The notes: generated by a model not told the origin, from the sequence alone. 64,000 bases of DNA from Hymenolepis diminuta (GCA_900708905.1 CAADRB010000002.1:3855480-3919479), one strand, 5' to 3'; counted from the stretch's first letter, positions 48,460 to 61,896 are shown. A program made the numbers and translations.

Positions 48460-51139
48460 CTAGCATTTGTTCACACATATATTGACAAATATTATGTTTT
48501 GGAGATGTATAGCGCTGACGTATATTTAATGAAGTCGATCATCCAAGTCAAAATATTAGATATACCTCCGGAGGAACTTTTGAGAAAGCATTCAGTTCTG
48601 AAGCTAATGTCTATAAAGAGCTGGTAAGGCAGTTGTGATATACATTGACGTATTTGAGTTGCAACTTAATTATTGCAGCACAACTTAATTGTAAATCTTA
48701 AACTCCGTAGACCGATTCCTCTTCTCATATTTATTTAGGAAATTAAATCTATTCTTAGTTTGTTCGGATAATATAACGCACAAGAATTTAATGCATTAAT
48801 AAAATGAACTTAGCACGTTTACACTTTTTCTTCTGATTCGAAGTATAGGTATTGGTGGAACTTCTGTCTGCTTTCAGTCTTTAAATATGGATTTATTCCA
48901 TTGACATCTAGCTGGAAGCCTTTCTTATAGGGTATTCGCTCTTAATGTCGGTTTCCGAAAAGAAAAAGCATAGTTGCATTAGGTTTTCATAATTGTGCAT
49001 ATTTAACTAATCATTTCTTTAAATTAATTTCGATATTGATTGAAGAGTGGAAGAAAAGCATTTATAAGGGCACCTTGAACTGAATTTGGAAACATTTGCT
49101 TTTAATAAATATTTTCTATAATCTGTATAACTAACACCTGTATCTTAGCGTTTACCTATAATTAGATCAGTGTACTACGTTTATCTATTTTGCATTGATT
49201 ATAATTGCCTGGTTGGTACAAACCGAATCGAAGTTATTCAATCAGTGACTCTGGTTGAAGTCCAACCAAGCTCATAAGATGTGGCCCGTTATGGCTAGAT
49301 AAACAGTTCGCATTTGATGTTTGAGCATTCCTTAGGTTAACCTCCAACCGAACTTGACAATCTCTCATGTCTAAAGGTAGATGGATTTAACGATGAAGAG
49401 ATATCAAATTTCACTGGAATTCTAGAGAAATCTTTACTTTTCGGGATTAAATCCTTCCCATTTATACATTCCTTTCAGTAAATGGAATATTTGCAACTTG
49501 ACATTTTTTGACCTAACATCCATCTTTGTTTCAAACTTTAATTGATCGCTTTTTTATCAGATAAACTCAAGAATTAAAGTTTGATTCAGTTTAATTTAAT
49601 TGGGATGCGGGAGTTTGGAGAATTGGATAGTAGCGCTTATCGACATTGCCTGAACTCAATATTGATATAAATATCTAATCAATAATTGTGTATTAATTAT
49701 CTTCAGCATGCTTCTCACAATTAGGTTATTTGCATTTATGGAGTTTTCATAACCGCTCAGTTGCTCACTTTTGTAATATATGGCTCTTCTATGCTGTAGT
49801 ACCGTTAGCAAGTTCTGTTGCTATTATATATCTCCCCACTCGGTATCATTAACTTACAGTTGACTCAGACTAGATAGAGGAGGTTAAGACAAATATAATT
49901 AACTCGAGACAACACATTAATCAGAGGTATGCCATGGCAATACAGGTTGCCTTCATGTTGTGTTGTTATAAGATCAAAACACCGTCGGACAGGTAAGAGT
50001 TTTAGCGCCAGATAACTGTCAAGATGTTAGGGGTGATGTGCGCCCTCGTTTTGATAAGGATGAAGGGTGACCTAGTGATAACCTGCGGGAATCGATAATT
50101 CCGAGATAAAACATAAACACTGAAGCAGCTACATTTTTATCTCTTTTGAATAACTATGAAATCACAAGTAGCACAAATCAAAGGTTTTGATGGAGGCCCG
50201 AATTCATAACATCTGACGTAGCTGCAACACGTTTTTGCAAGACAGTTAATGAAGTACCCACCCCTGATAATTAATGAGGTTCTAAATAGATTATACGACA
50301 CTTAAATCTCTTATTCCAACACAAAGGAGTTAAAGAATTTACGGATGGTAACCACAGAAAACTAGGTCGTTTTCACTGATCTTCTAGTTCTACAGAAAGG
50401 CATGTAATCCTCTTCACGCATTTTGTGGAGATACTACTTGAGCCACTTTGAAAAACTTGCACTTAACTACTTTTTCATTGACATGTATTACCGATAGGTT
50501 TTGCTTTCGTAACTTCCGGTTTAAGCTATTGAAAACAACTCAGTTCACCTTAACTAATCTGCGAGGATGTACTATTTTACCAACGGTCAACCATCAGTGA
50601 ATGTACGAAGGCCAAAATTATGCTGGCTGCCATTATTAGTCGGAGGTTGATCCGTAGGGCTCCAGCTCCCAATTCTTGTTCTTAAAAAAGACCAGATACG
50701 ACTGTACTTCTAATTATCGCAGCCTCAGATATTTACGAGTAGCTAGAACAAACATTCTAATATGTAATGAAATGATTTCTCAACCAGAGAATCACGCAGT
50801 TATTATCCCTTACCCAAGATAACAGAAGACCTGTTTTGTGTATAAGGAATAATATATGTATATATAAGCGGGTTCCCTATTTTTATACACACATGTCCAC
50901 AGACTCAAGGCACATGACACAGTTGTGGAATGTAACAAAAGAAAAGGAAGCAAACGATTCAAACAACCCTCAACATTATTAATGTAAGCCCCCATCTCTC
51001 TACCTTTTGAGGAAGGTAAACGACAATTTATAGTGCACAGCCGAATGTGGATAGGAAGCGGGGGAGGAATTCCTGTCCAACTGTAAAAAAGCGGGAGGAA
51101 ATCTGAACACAATATATGTACACGCAATCTTGTTCTCCT
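48460..51139. other. Intergenic between convergent genes
   Basis: Lies between the 3' ends of Beclin-1 (plus) and the PWWP2-type gene (minus). AT-rich, with one diverged repeat at 50005-50100. No gene recognised. Confidence 0.5.
50005..50100 (+). repeat. Dispersed repeat, copy 2
   Basis: Partner of 6070-6165: GATAACTGTCAAGATGTTAG, TTTGATAAGGATGAAGGGTG, TGATAACC. No open frame. Confidence 0.45.
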
Positions 51140-54100
51140 TCAATAAAGAGCTTGGTTATGGAGAGTTTGACCATTCTCCAAGTTAGAATTGGAATTCAGG
51201 GGAGTGTGATCAATAATTAGGGATCCACTTTCCTCAAACTCTGGCCTGAGCTCTTCCGGTTCAATCTCAGGAGGAAACAATGTTTCAGAAGCGACGTCCC
51301 CATTAGGAGTGACTTGATTGGAAGTATCGGCGATTATCGACGATTGAGCATCTTGTGGTTGAGCCAAAGCCATAGCGGCATCAATAGCCTTTTTGTAGGA
51401 ATTCTGTTTTCCTTGTTTATATTTCCGTTTGTCCAGCTTCTTCTGATAGTTAGCTAGGAAGGGTAGGATTTTCTCGCAGGACAACTCGTTGGTTTCGTTG
51501 GTACCAAACCAGGTGATTTGAGCAATACAAGCGTATGGTGGGCGAAGACAGAGACGGGTAATACGAGCTGGCCACCATGGCCAACCACTCAACTTGCCCC
51601 ATACCACATCACCAATTCGGAATGTGATGGAGGAGGAGGGTACTTGGTGGGTTTCAACTAGATTGGACTCGGTGACGGGTTGGGGGTCGTAGACTAGGGG
51701 GGAGTGAGAGGAACTTGCGGAGTCTGCAATAGGGGAAGGGAAAGCCGGTTGATGAAGAGTCAAGGATTCAGACACTACAGGTCCAGGCTCACCATGTAGG
51801 ACTTCAACCTAACAAATGAAAAAAAACACATCGATAATGGATAAGTTAAATATCAATTCATTGTTAATTTTGGCTTGTATCGACAATAACTGACTTGTAG
51901 TAATGACTATGAGAGAGCCAAAAAAAATGACACTTTCAACTGCTTATGGAATTCGTGATGCACAAGCCTTCAAAATAAATAGGCATAAATAAGAATAGAG
52001 AGGAATCATAATCTATTCTCACATAAGATGAATATGTATACTCTGGTACTGAAATCTTCAGTCATGCGCTTCCTTCTTATTCATATCTTGATACAAACTT
52101 GATATCACCTTATTTGATCAGACGAATTTAATGTACGTAGTGACTGGAAATTAACTCCCCCGAAGATCTCTCGGCTTTTAAATGTTTGAGAAGGAACCGA
52201 ATTATCGGCAAAATAATGATGTTCAGAAAATAATAGTTCAAACGCTTAGATTGATAGGAAGAGAAAACAATGCTTTACAGGACACCAGAGGTGCGATACC
52301 GATTCCACGTCATCGACACGTCACTTCCATGTCATAATCATGGCATGACGAGATCAATCACCACTCATCAATTGGTCCATTGACTGAGCAATCGTATTAG
52401 ACCACATTCGGCTATTGTAGCCTAATGATTGGTGCAATCTTCTGCGATCAATCACAGTTCGACCAAACCCAATTCTTCAGTGTTAATAGAATCTTAATTG
52501 GATTAATAACATTGATCTGGTCTGGTTTGGTCATTGTTTTCTTCAGCTCACTCTGAGATCTGAGCAAACGTGGCATACATTATGACAGGGGGTCCGACTA
52601 CAAGTTATAACAAAGATGTTGAATGAGCATTACGAAGATACGTGACCAGATCTTCTAATCGACTACAAACTAGAAAAGAAGAGATGGGCAACGCAACCAT
52701 TCTATTATTTTACGCTATCGGATGTGTGCTCTTGTATAATTACTCCAAGTATAAGACTGATACGAGAATTAAAGACAAAATGTTCTCCATGAATTTGATC
52801 TTCCGAATTACACACTACACGAAAAACTGGGAAAGAATTAAAATGGCCGAAAGATAATCATCAAGTGTCACAGAACTTGCTCCTTAATGTACAAGATTGG
52901 GAAAGATGCGCATCGTTTTGTCCAGTACCTATTCTTTAAATAAAAGGGCCTCATCATAAACCGGAGAGACTTCATAAAATATCTTACTCGAAATAATATG
53001 ATATATTTCAATAGTTTCCAAGAGAAGATTAATAAAACGAACATGGTTAAGTAACAAAAAGAAAATAGAACACACATGTCTAAAACCAGATCGAGAAGAG
53101 TATCTTGATAAGCCTTTTTGATACATACTATCTTTTAACAATAAGGATATCAAGAGAAGAAACCTAGAACGATGCGAAAATTACAGAAAAAACATGACTC
53201 TGTATACCACAAACATTGATTACACCTTTACACTCTTTGTTCGCTATCTGTAAACGCGGAAACTTGATTACTGTGCGTCGGTGGCGCATTAGCCACCGTG
53301 CATATCTGAGGTCAGGAATTTGGTTCCAATCTGCGCACACTCAATAAGCGGAATGGTCAACCGCACTGACTTAATACGGCTAACACAGAGGGTGGCGGAG
53401 TCCGAATCTCACCAGAGATGATCCCTGATGCCACTCTCTGCCCACAAAAAGCGTCGGAAAATGCTTTTCTAAGTGGACTTGGGAATTATTATATAAATAG
53501 CAAAACTTCTAGCTCTAATCACTGCCTGTTATTTGGTTAACCCTCAAACGACCGTATAAATAGTATAGGTAGAGACTGACCTTATAACCGCCAGTGACCT
53601 CTGAACTCCTCTTTTGATTAGAATCTGCGTCACCATCACTTGAAATGAGGGCTCGATTGATTTTGATCTTTATATGAGGATGAGGAAGTTCGGGGTTTGT
53701 TGGGACAGCAATAGGTGCTTGCGGAAGCTCTGACACTTTAATAATAGCATCTTCTTCCTTCTTTACAGATGCCTGCCGATAACGATTTTTGTGCTTCTCA
53801 TGAGGTACAGCCGTCCGCTTACGATCTGTTTTAAGGGACTCTTTAGCAAATTCTGCGTTAGAATTGCCGTTTTCGGATTTAGATGGTGGCTTCTCAACAG
53901 AAGCCTGTGTATTAATAGATTCATTAGAAGTAGGATTAAGTGTTGCTATCGATGTAGAATTGTCCTTTGGTTCTTGTACCTTTTTCTTAACAGATCCACC
54001 TTCTATATCGTTAGGCTTCTTTGACTTTGTTTGACTCTTAGGAGTCGCTTCCTCTAACCGGCGCCTTTTAGCAGAAGGCAGTAATTTTCCCTCATTGTAA

Positions 54101-55066
54101 GAATCGGTAGCACTATGACCTCGTTTGCTAGTTTTCGGAGAAGTTTCCTCCTGAAGGTACGAATCCGAAGAAGAGGTATTAATGCTCTTTTTACAGATTT
54201 GACAGAAGCTCTCTGATTTGGGTCGAAAGACTGAACGCGATGGTCCGCGAGAGGGAAAAAGGCGCTTATTGCTGGGATGGAGAATACTGAAACGAGAAGC
54301 CTCACCGTTAGCCTTGTAGGTGAAACGTTCAGCACAACATGCTGTTGTATTTAAAGAAAGTCCATTGCTTGAATCTGTAGTGAAAGGTAGCCAAGTTTCG
54401 GCACCTGCTGCACGAGTTTCATTTACGCCAATCCTGAAACACCATTTGATCATTGTTAAAATGGACTTATAAAGTGCAGATAATGACTAACAATCACAAT
54501 CTTGATGCAGTTCTACATAGTAAATAACATGACATCGACCGCTCAACCAAATATACAGTGAGGCAATCTTAGTATCTAAAAGCTCAGACATAGAGGAAGT
54601 TGAAAGAATCACCCGACAAAACGAAAGCCAAACAGGTATATGCAATGAATTATGCAAGGATCTTTATAACAAGAAAAGACAATATTTAATATTCCATGGG
54701 AAAATCAGCCTTTTGGCTTTCTTTACGCGTAATACGATAAAAAAATTTCTCTTCTCGTTTATAGTGAATGTCATATTAAATATGCAAAAATTCTATGACC
54801 AAAAACGTAGTTAAAATATTTTTAAATAAATCTCTTTCTACATCTTTAACTTACGAATACAACCTTGAAGTGTATGGGAAAATCAAATCAAAAAATGTCG
54901 AAACACAAGGTATTTACCTCTGATCATCGGCGAGTAAAATGCCTCGGTATACCTTTCCTTCAGATACATACTTAACAGCTAAAAGTTTTTCAGTTGAATA
55001 ATCCACAACAACATTTATGGTTTGATCAGTTGGCCAATCTTTAGCATCCGCTATGCTAGACGCCAT
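51140..55066 (-). CDS. PWWP2-type chromatin protein
   Basis: Likely orthologue of PWWP2A/PWWP2B, nuclear proteins that bind H3K36-methylated nucleosomes and bring in an HDAC-containing NuRD-like complex. Three exons on the minus strand: 54918-55066, 53581-54433 and 51140-51808; 1671 nt, 556 residues, all phases fit. The N-terminus (MASSIADAKDWP, then VVVDYSTEKLLAVKY...YRGILLADD) matches the conserved N-terminal block of PWWP2 proteins in place and pattern. The middle exon is a long disordered Lys/Ser/Glu-rich region with a KRRRLEE nuclear-signal-like cluster and an FCQICKK Cys pair. The PWWP domain lies near residues 398-475: GDVVWGKLSGWPWWPARI, then ITWFGTNET, then a basic helix with KKLDKRKYKQGKQNSYKKAI typical of the family. 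The PWWP signature reads PWWP inside WPWWPA, so the aromatic cage is likely intact. The C-terminus is acidic. Which of 2A or 2B it corresponds to is undefined. Confidence 0.9.
53275..53500 (+). repeat. SINE-like copy, most complete
   Basis: In the PWWP2-type gene intron, antisense to it. The tRNA-like head has GTGGCGCATTAGCC (A-box-like) and TTGGTTCCAATCTGC (B-box, close to GGTTCRANYCC) about 40 nt apart. Body: CAATAAGCGGAATGGTCAA, GTCCGAATCTCACCAGAG, then GGAAAATGCTTTTCTAAGTG and ACTTGGGA. It ends in an AT-rich tail. Confidence 0.65.
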
Positions 55067-55784
55067 TTTTGGCGACGAAATTCAAGTTGCCCATATGAAA
55101 TATAAAATATTATAACAAGACTATATGTCTTGAAATCAGATTATTCGATAATATTTTATTCGCATAATTATTTTATGTTCATTATGCTGTAATAAATATT
55201 TTCACGCTATGGATAACCTGCGGTTTGCATTTTATAACTTAATTTGCGCAAATTACAATGACATTTTAATCCCACGGCATAATCACCAGCACAATGATTA
55301 GAACCAGTAAGGTAATTACATTTTTATTTTTGCTTTACGTTCCCCATAACCGAGGCGGTTTCTGCGCGCATTTTTAAATAATTCAATTAATATTACGACA
55401 ATGCTACTAAATTTGACATAACATATATTGAGGAAAAGTTATTAAAAGAACGCTCTGTGCTTAGACCCACGAAATGAGATTTTTACACAAACGTTGGCAT
55501 AAATTTAAGCCAAAATGAAATTCTTTACAAATATAAATGAATATTTAATCAAGTATTTTAATATTTTTTTTGTATCAAATTCGAGAATATCTCAGATAAA
55601 TAAAACTAACTTCAAATGCTTGAATTGATAAATGTTTTAGAAGTTTGTTATTTCACTTGTTTTCTTTGTTAGTTAAGTGGGTCTTCACTCAAATCTTTAA
55701 GAATATTTTTTAAGTCACTTTGCGATAAATCTTACGTACGACATGTTCTTAGGTTCTAGTGTAGTCTAAAGTCATTTTGATAGA

Positions 55785-55895
55785 ACAATTCAGAGGTGAT
55801 TACTAAGGCCAATTAAATATATTGATCAAAATATTAAGTTTATATATAAAAGATGTGACGTCAGTCATGTACCATCGTCCAAGTCTCCACATGAT
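55785..55895 (+). repeat. R2 repeat, short copy
   Basis: CAATTCAGAGGTGATTAC, AAGTTTATATATAAAAGATG, TGACGTCAGTCATGTACC, aligning with the first half of 27140-27385 in order. Confidence 0.5.
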
Positions 55896-58554
55896 GATTG
55901 GCTACTGTTTTAAAAGTACACACTTAGATTTTTCTTGTGAGATGCTGTAGTTGAGGTCAACCAAATTCCTTTCCTTCCGAAGCATCAGCATTTGACTGAT
56001 ATCTGTAATGTCTGGCAGATTCAACTTCGAATCATTAAAATTAAATTAATCACTTCTGATTTAGATCGTCCTTTATAAAAAAATGCTATCCTTTAAAAAA
56101 TCGAATTTAGTCAAGTTTCTATAATCAATTAACATACTTTTCCTTTTAATCACTGCATATTTTACCTATTATAAGCTCTCCCATGAAAAGTAGGATTCAT
56201 CATGTTTCCAACTTTAAGATCTCATCTATTAGATATCAAACTGATATTGTATTCAAATAAGATTCTGAATTCAAGTCCTCTATTTAAATATTTAACCGTC
56301 AGAATTTTGCATTTAAAGTTAGAAATTTTTTTATAGGATGCCATTTCTGAGGCAGTGAAATAAATTACTCAATTAATAAAAGCACGTTACTTTAATTGAA
56401 AGAGGGATCTACAAACTATGAAGTATGTCTACGCAACATATAATTTCGAAAAAGAAAAATACGATAGATTGGACAGCAACAGAATTTGTGAAGATTCCAG
56501 TATTTCTCTGTGAGTCACACACTGCTAGATAAAAGACTTCTCTTGCCCAATTTTTCCTGCAAACTCGTTGTTTAAAATATACTATGTCGTAATTGAAAGA
56601 ATAATAAAAATGTAAGTAAAATATATTATGTTTTGGAGAAAATATGTCATATTATCAAGGATAATCAATTGCAAATGTTCTTTTACTAGTTTGCTTTATT
56701 AAACTGTCTGATAATCATGTATACCAACTTTCAAATTGATATTTTTCACTGAATAAAAAGAAATTTTTAATGTTTATTTGAAAAGTATTATTAAACTATA
56801 ATTACTCCATGATTTAGATTGAATTAATAAAATCGAATTTAAAATCGAAAATTGGCAATAAATTGTTATTATTGAAGATAACGAAATAGAATACCAATTT
56901 TAATATTTATAATTTTTGAGAACTTTCCAAAATTATGAGAGCAAACTATTTGTACTAAAATTTTTGAATTTATCAGTTGTCTGGACAATGTATGCCACTA
57001 ATGAGAAAATAATCGCTTAAGCGTAGGGGATTAAAGACAAATAAATTGCATTTTGGTAAGGATTATGGTTGATCCTTTTTAATTCCAGAGGATTGTGGTT
57101 AATCCAAATTTTTTCTCTCCGAAATCGCCTGCAATTTCAGTTTGATTTACCGATATAGTGGCATATATTTAGATTAAGATTTTATCTGATAAGATTCTCT
57201 GCTTTAAAATAACTCAGATTTTGATGAAGTAAAATGTAAAGCAATATTTCATATGTGATTAATAGAAAGTATATTTTAAACTTGAGGTCTGTTAATGCCA
57301 ATTTCAAAATGTAATTGAAAAGCTTTTGACTATTGAAAATTGGCAATACCTTGGTAATTATTTCTCTATGCGAATTTGTACTATGTTTGAATGAAACCAA
57401 AGGCAAAATGTGATGTATTGGATTATCACAACAAACTCCTTAGGTAGCAACGGGGTGAGACCCAGATACAATACAAATGAATCACTTAGTGATGTACTAA
57501 ACTGCTGAGTGACACACGAACACAGGATAACGCCGATAAATACAGGAATGGAAACTAATGTATGGTGGATGAGAACCCGATAGTCAGAGTATAACGTAAT
57601 GCTTTGTCGATTTTTATATACGAGCGCTGACGCATTGGCGTATAGATGCACAAATGAACAGGGCAGATTGCCAAGAGTATATTTCAACGATAACTTCTCC
57701 AGATGATATAATGTAAATGAGAGGAAGATTAAGAATCTGCAACAACACAAACGCGTAGGATCTAATTTGATCGATTGATTAGTAATGCCCTTGTCCGGCA
57801 TATGCTTCACAAAAACGAGCAAGGTGTGACAAGTTGTATAAATAGGAACATCAGCATTATAAATAAGTATTATCATTTAACATAAAAGGTACTTATTTAG
57901 GTGTTCTAACTTTTCATATGTACCTTTGAAGAATGACATATAAAGCTGAGAGGCTTTTCACATTTTTATTTTCACACCAATGGTACATCCACCGATTCGA
58001 AAATCATTAGTTTAATGCTAATCGGTTTAAACCCATTGATGTAGATGATCGATCACAACTCTATGCAGCAAGAGGCGGGAGGGGGTATAGGGTCTCTCAG
58101 AACGATTCCAAGATACTTTCTTCTAATTTAGACATTTTTAACACTTCTTTGAAAGCACTAGGAAGTTTGAAGAAATTTCATAAATTCTTTAGGTTGTTTT
58201 TCACCCACAAAATTTCCGCTTCCCGTATTTGACATGATATCAACAATGACATCGTCTTGATTTCGTATTATTTATTTGTATTATCATACTCTCAGAATCA
58301 TTTTTAATAGCTCGAACTGAACTATGGGCATTAATTTACATTGATTATTTGTCGTAAGCTGATTGTCAGACTTGTCTAAATGTCTATTCCTTTGTATTAG
58401 GTAAAATATATTTAATCTTGTTAATATTCGCATTCTTTGGTAACACTTATTGTGGCCTAATATAAGATTTTCTGAACGGAATTGAGGGTTTACTCATCCT
58501 GTTATAGGTTGCAGATGTTAATCGGCAAGTGACGATCATAACAACAGGATCTTG

Positions 58555-58700
58555 TAGGTTCGGCTGCGTGTGCGTGTTTGCACATAGATACCTGCATAGA
58601 TGTCAGTCGTCACGCAGAGACATCAATGAACAGAAATGACTGATGTCTCACGAAGAAATGTTTTGCAAATAAACCCAATTTGTTTATCAATAATCTGGGA
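58555..58700 (-). repeat. R2 repeat, reverse-strand copy
   Basis: On the minus strand: GGGTTTATTTGCAAAACATT, TCTTCGTGAGACATCAGTCA, GATGTCTCTGCGTGACGACT, and ACACGCACACGCAGCCG. This is the same order as in 27140-27385, including the last CA-rich block missing at 55.8 kb. Confidence 0.6.
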
Positions 58701-59507
58701 GGGGAGGGGGATGGAGGGGAACCATGTATAAAATGAAGCCTGAAATCCTCCAGTGTACCTATTTAATATTTGCAAGGTTGCTGCTCATTGGGGATTGCAT
58801 TCTTATACCTTCTCCGTTTTTTCTCCTTAAATAGGCTGAATAACTTCAACTTTTCCCGTGCAGAGTTAAATCGACTGACTCACCCAGCACTAACTTCTGA
58901 TTCATTCCTCGTGCTTTTCCAAAAGAACAGTAATTGAATCTTTTTCCTTTCTATTTCGTTGAAGATCGATAGTTTGGCTAGATTCTTCGAACCTTGGCAG
59001 TACACTCTACTTTCCTCTTTTCTATTCTATACGCTTATCACAAATTTTCTGCAGAGTCCTATAACACATTTGATCGCTTACTCATTCCTTACTCCTAAAT
59101 CGCTATTGCATACCAATTTAGTTAGCGTGCTTCCAGTTGCATTGTGTGAGAAAGCCATTAAAAATAAATTTGGAGAAAAAGATGGGCATAATAGATTTAT
59201 TATGACGCACAGGTCTGCTCAGTAAATCTCCAGGCTTCTTCTCCCATCTACACGTTTTTCTTAAACATTCAGAATGATCCTAAATCTGAGTTGATCGACT
59301 GCTCCCCTTTAAAATGCAGTTACTGTTGGGTTACATCTTCATGGTTCCAGTGGCATTTTACTTACAGCCATGTGAGAAAACCATTATGGAGCAGATTTGA
59401 AGAAGTCTTGTTATTACGCAGAGATTGGTTAGCAAGCATATCTTCACACAGAAATTTGATCAGCGCGATGGTAGATAAGCACACTAACATGCACTCACTG
59501 CTTAAAA

Positions 59508-61888
59508 ATGGCTGACTACAAGACCATTTTCTTCGCCATTGATAAGGAGAGAAATCGTAAGCAACTAGCACATTTTTTATTTAAAAAATTGTTAAATGTA
59601 CTTCATATTTGCTTATGATTTAAGAAAATTAATATTTTTTCAATGCTCTTCATTTTCAATGGATCAGACAAAATAGTAATAATTAGAAATTTTAAATAAG
59701 AGAAGTAATTTTAAAATAAATATTATGACAAATACATATGTATAAGCAACTTCCGAATTTCATTAAATTACATTTAACTAAAGTAAAAATCGATTATTAA
59801 TATTTTTAAGACTATATCACAATCAAAGACTTGGAGGATTATGTGAAAGAAAAACAAATGAGTCCAACCGTCTTACAGGTAAAATTCCAGTTAAACAATG
59901 TAATTTTAATATTTTAAACACAATTACGCTTCTACTACGCTTCTGTTCGTTTGCATTTTCATTACACCTATTTGAACCTAAGTATTAAAGCTTTTTGGAC
60001 TGAAAACATTTAGCAATTGCGAAAATTTAAAGTGAAAGATACTTCAAATTTTTGAATTTTTCCACCAAAAGTGTGCGTTTTTCTTCATGCCAATCCTTAT
60101 CGATTAGAAAATTAGCGAAGATGGATTTAGTCTATCTTTTAGAAATGACCGAGGTTTCAGGGAGATTAATTTGAAGTGTTCCAGTTTAGAAATTGCTCCC
60201 TTTTTAATTACCTTGGGAGTGAGAATGATATTCCTGATGATATTCATTTCTTACCCTGTGTCGATTATTTAGGAGAACACATTATGAGATCAAATGTGTT
60301 AGAAAATCAGAATTAAAAGATTTTTATATTCAAATGATGTAAATAATCATCATTTATGTTTTAGAGGTGGATCCGGTTATTTGATCCCAAAGGAACAGGT
60401 AGAATTACTCTAGAAACCTTCTGTGAAATCCTAGAGGAAGATATGGACGAGTTGTAAGAATATACCTAATTCCTTTTCGAAATTTAATTGTAACTGATTG
60501 TGTTTGAATTGGATGTGATTCAACATGTACATTTGTTGCATTATCAATTATTCCTTTAAATTTGATTCTTGAAATAAATGATTAGGTTAAAATGAACTAC
60601 TTAGTTGAACTGTGCTTGTTAACTTGTGCTTGTGCTAGGTCTGTGTGAAATTGATTAACTTGAAACTTTACACAAAATATAAAGTCAATACCCTAATTTT
60701 AGGCTGCAGCAGTATCCTACAACGACTGTTCAACAAATTCAACTTCTTGACCGTGAAATGTCAGAGAGAATGATGGAAGATATTTTAAATGAAACACGAA
60801 AAGCAGTCGAGAAAAATCCAGGTGATCTTCAAGTAAGTTGAGGAAATTATTATCAAAACCTAGAAGCTTTAAAATTTTATCCTTTTGATAAACAGAAATA
60901 CACAGATTTTTGTTTTTGGCGTTTAATTTGTTAGGCACGTTTCTGTCAGAATTAGATTAGCTCTTACTTTTACTAACTGGGTTTTCCACAGTAGTTATTT
61001 ACTAATCGATATTCTGAGATGGTTAATATCCATCTCCGAGCATCTTAACTTTCATCTACAAGTACTTTAAAAAAGAGATACTGAATATGTCTATTAAGTG
61101 GGTATAGTTTTTGAACTGAGTTTTATGAATTCATTTACAACAACAGTCAATCATGAATGAGATCAGACCATTATTCTGTGTTATTTGACAAACTGGAGTA
61201 GACAGGTCTTGGGTTCATATTTTAATTGGGTTTAATGCTGATCAAAGTTGGTTATTTCATTCTTCATATTCTCCATGTAAGCATGTCATCATTTGTTTAA
61301 ATTTAACAACAACGTCAAATAAAACTATGTTGATAATGCAACCACATCTTATTATTCAAATTCGAACTTTATAATGAGTGATTGAAAATTACCATTCTTA
61401 AGTGATTGATCACTGTTGATGAAGAAATTTTTATTACTCACAAGATAGTTATTTTCATATTTTTACGATGTACAATCAAAAACATTCTATATTATTAAAA
61501 TTATAAGGGTCATTCTATTATAGTCTAATAAAACAATATAAGGATTACTTGAAATAAAGATTCACATGATATTCTATTATCTAACGCAGTAAAAACTGTA
61601 TTAGAAAAGGAAAAAGTTATTCTGTCGATTTGTGATTTCAGTTATATACTTTGAAATCATGGGCGTAGAGCGTGTGCTTTCAGTGCTTATTAATAAGAAA
61701 CTTGTTTTATTTAATAGAGACAGGCAAAGATAATCAAGGAGTATGCAGAAAATCGCTATGGTGAAGTATGGCATACCTTCATTGTGAATGGCTCACATGG
61801 GTACTTCTACTCCCACATGCCAAATCATTCGCTGTCATTTTACTTCGCTGGTAATTACTACTTTATATTCTGCACTCCAGGTTCTTGA
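59508..61888 (+). CDS. Tegument protein: EF-hands plus dynein light chain
   Basis: Member of the flatworm tegument-allergen-like family, EF-hand proteins fused to a dynein light chain, found beneath the tegument membrane; several flukes' members are IgE-reactive antigens. Five exons: 59508-59556, 59811-59878, 60365-60453, 60703-60832 and 61718-61888; 507 nt, 168 residues, all in phase. EF-hand 1 (residues about 5-35) has loop IDKERNHYITIKDL: the usual Gly at position 6 is His, so it is probably a weak calcium binder. EF-hand 2 (about 40-69) reads FDPKGTGRITLETF, with Gly6 present but Thr at position 12 where Glu is usual. The dynein light chain part (about 77-168) has LLDREMSERMMEDIL, then ENRYGEVWHTFIVNGSHGYF and ends FYFAGNYYFIFC. 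The start follows from exon 1 opening with MADYKTIFFAIDKE. A poly(A) signal lies two bases after the stop. Confidence 0.93.
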
Positions 61889-61890
61889 TC

Positions 61891-61896
61891 AATAAA
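61891..61896 (+). terminator. Poly(A) signal of the tegument gene
   Basis: AATAAA two bases after the TGA at 61886-61888. Confidence 0.6.

Larger units (their letters stand above)
55067..59507. other. Intergenic between divergent genes
   Basis: Contains the promoters of the PWWP2-type gene (minus) and the tegument-protein gene (plus), not recognised as motifs. It holds two R2 repeat copies. A 172-codon minus-strand open frame (57358-57876) with a TATA-like run inside it has no recognisable product. Two short plus-strand open frames (58959-59225, 59291-59515) share a TGTGAGAAA.CCATTA block and may be repeats. Confidence 0.45.

Noticed and set aside
57358..57876. 172-codon open frame, minus strand
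   Set aside because: Hydrophobic, Cys/Tyr/Leu-rich translation without motif. It contains a TATA-like run and looks like non-coding or repeat sequence; no start context or splice partner.
58959..59515. Two plus-strand open frames sharing a TGTGAGAAA.CCATTA block before the tegument gene
   Set aside because: The second frame runs into the true ATG exon of the tegument gene in another frame, and neither gives a known domain. Perhaps a small duplication in the 5' region, but not supportable as coding.
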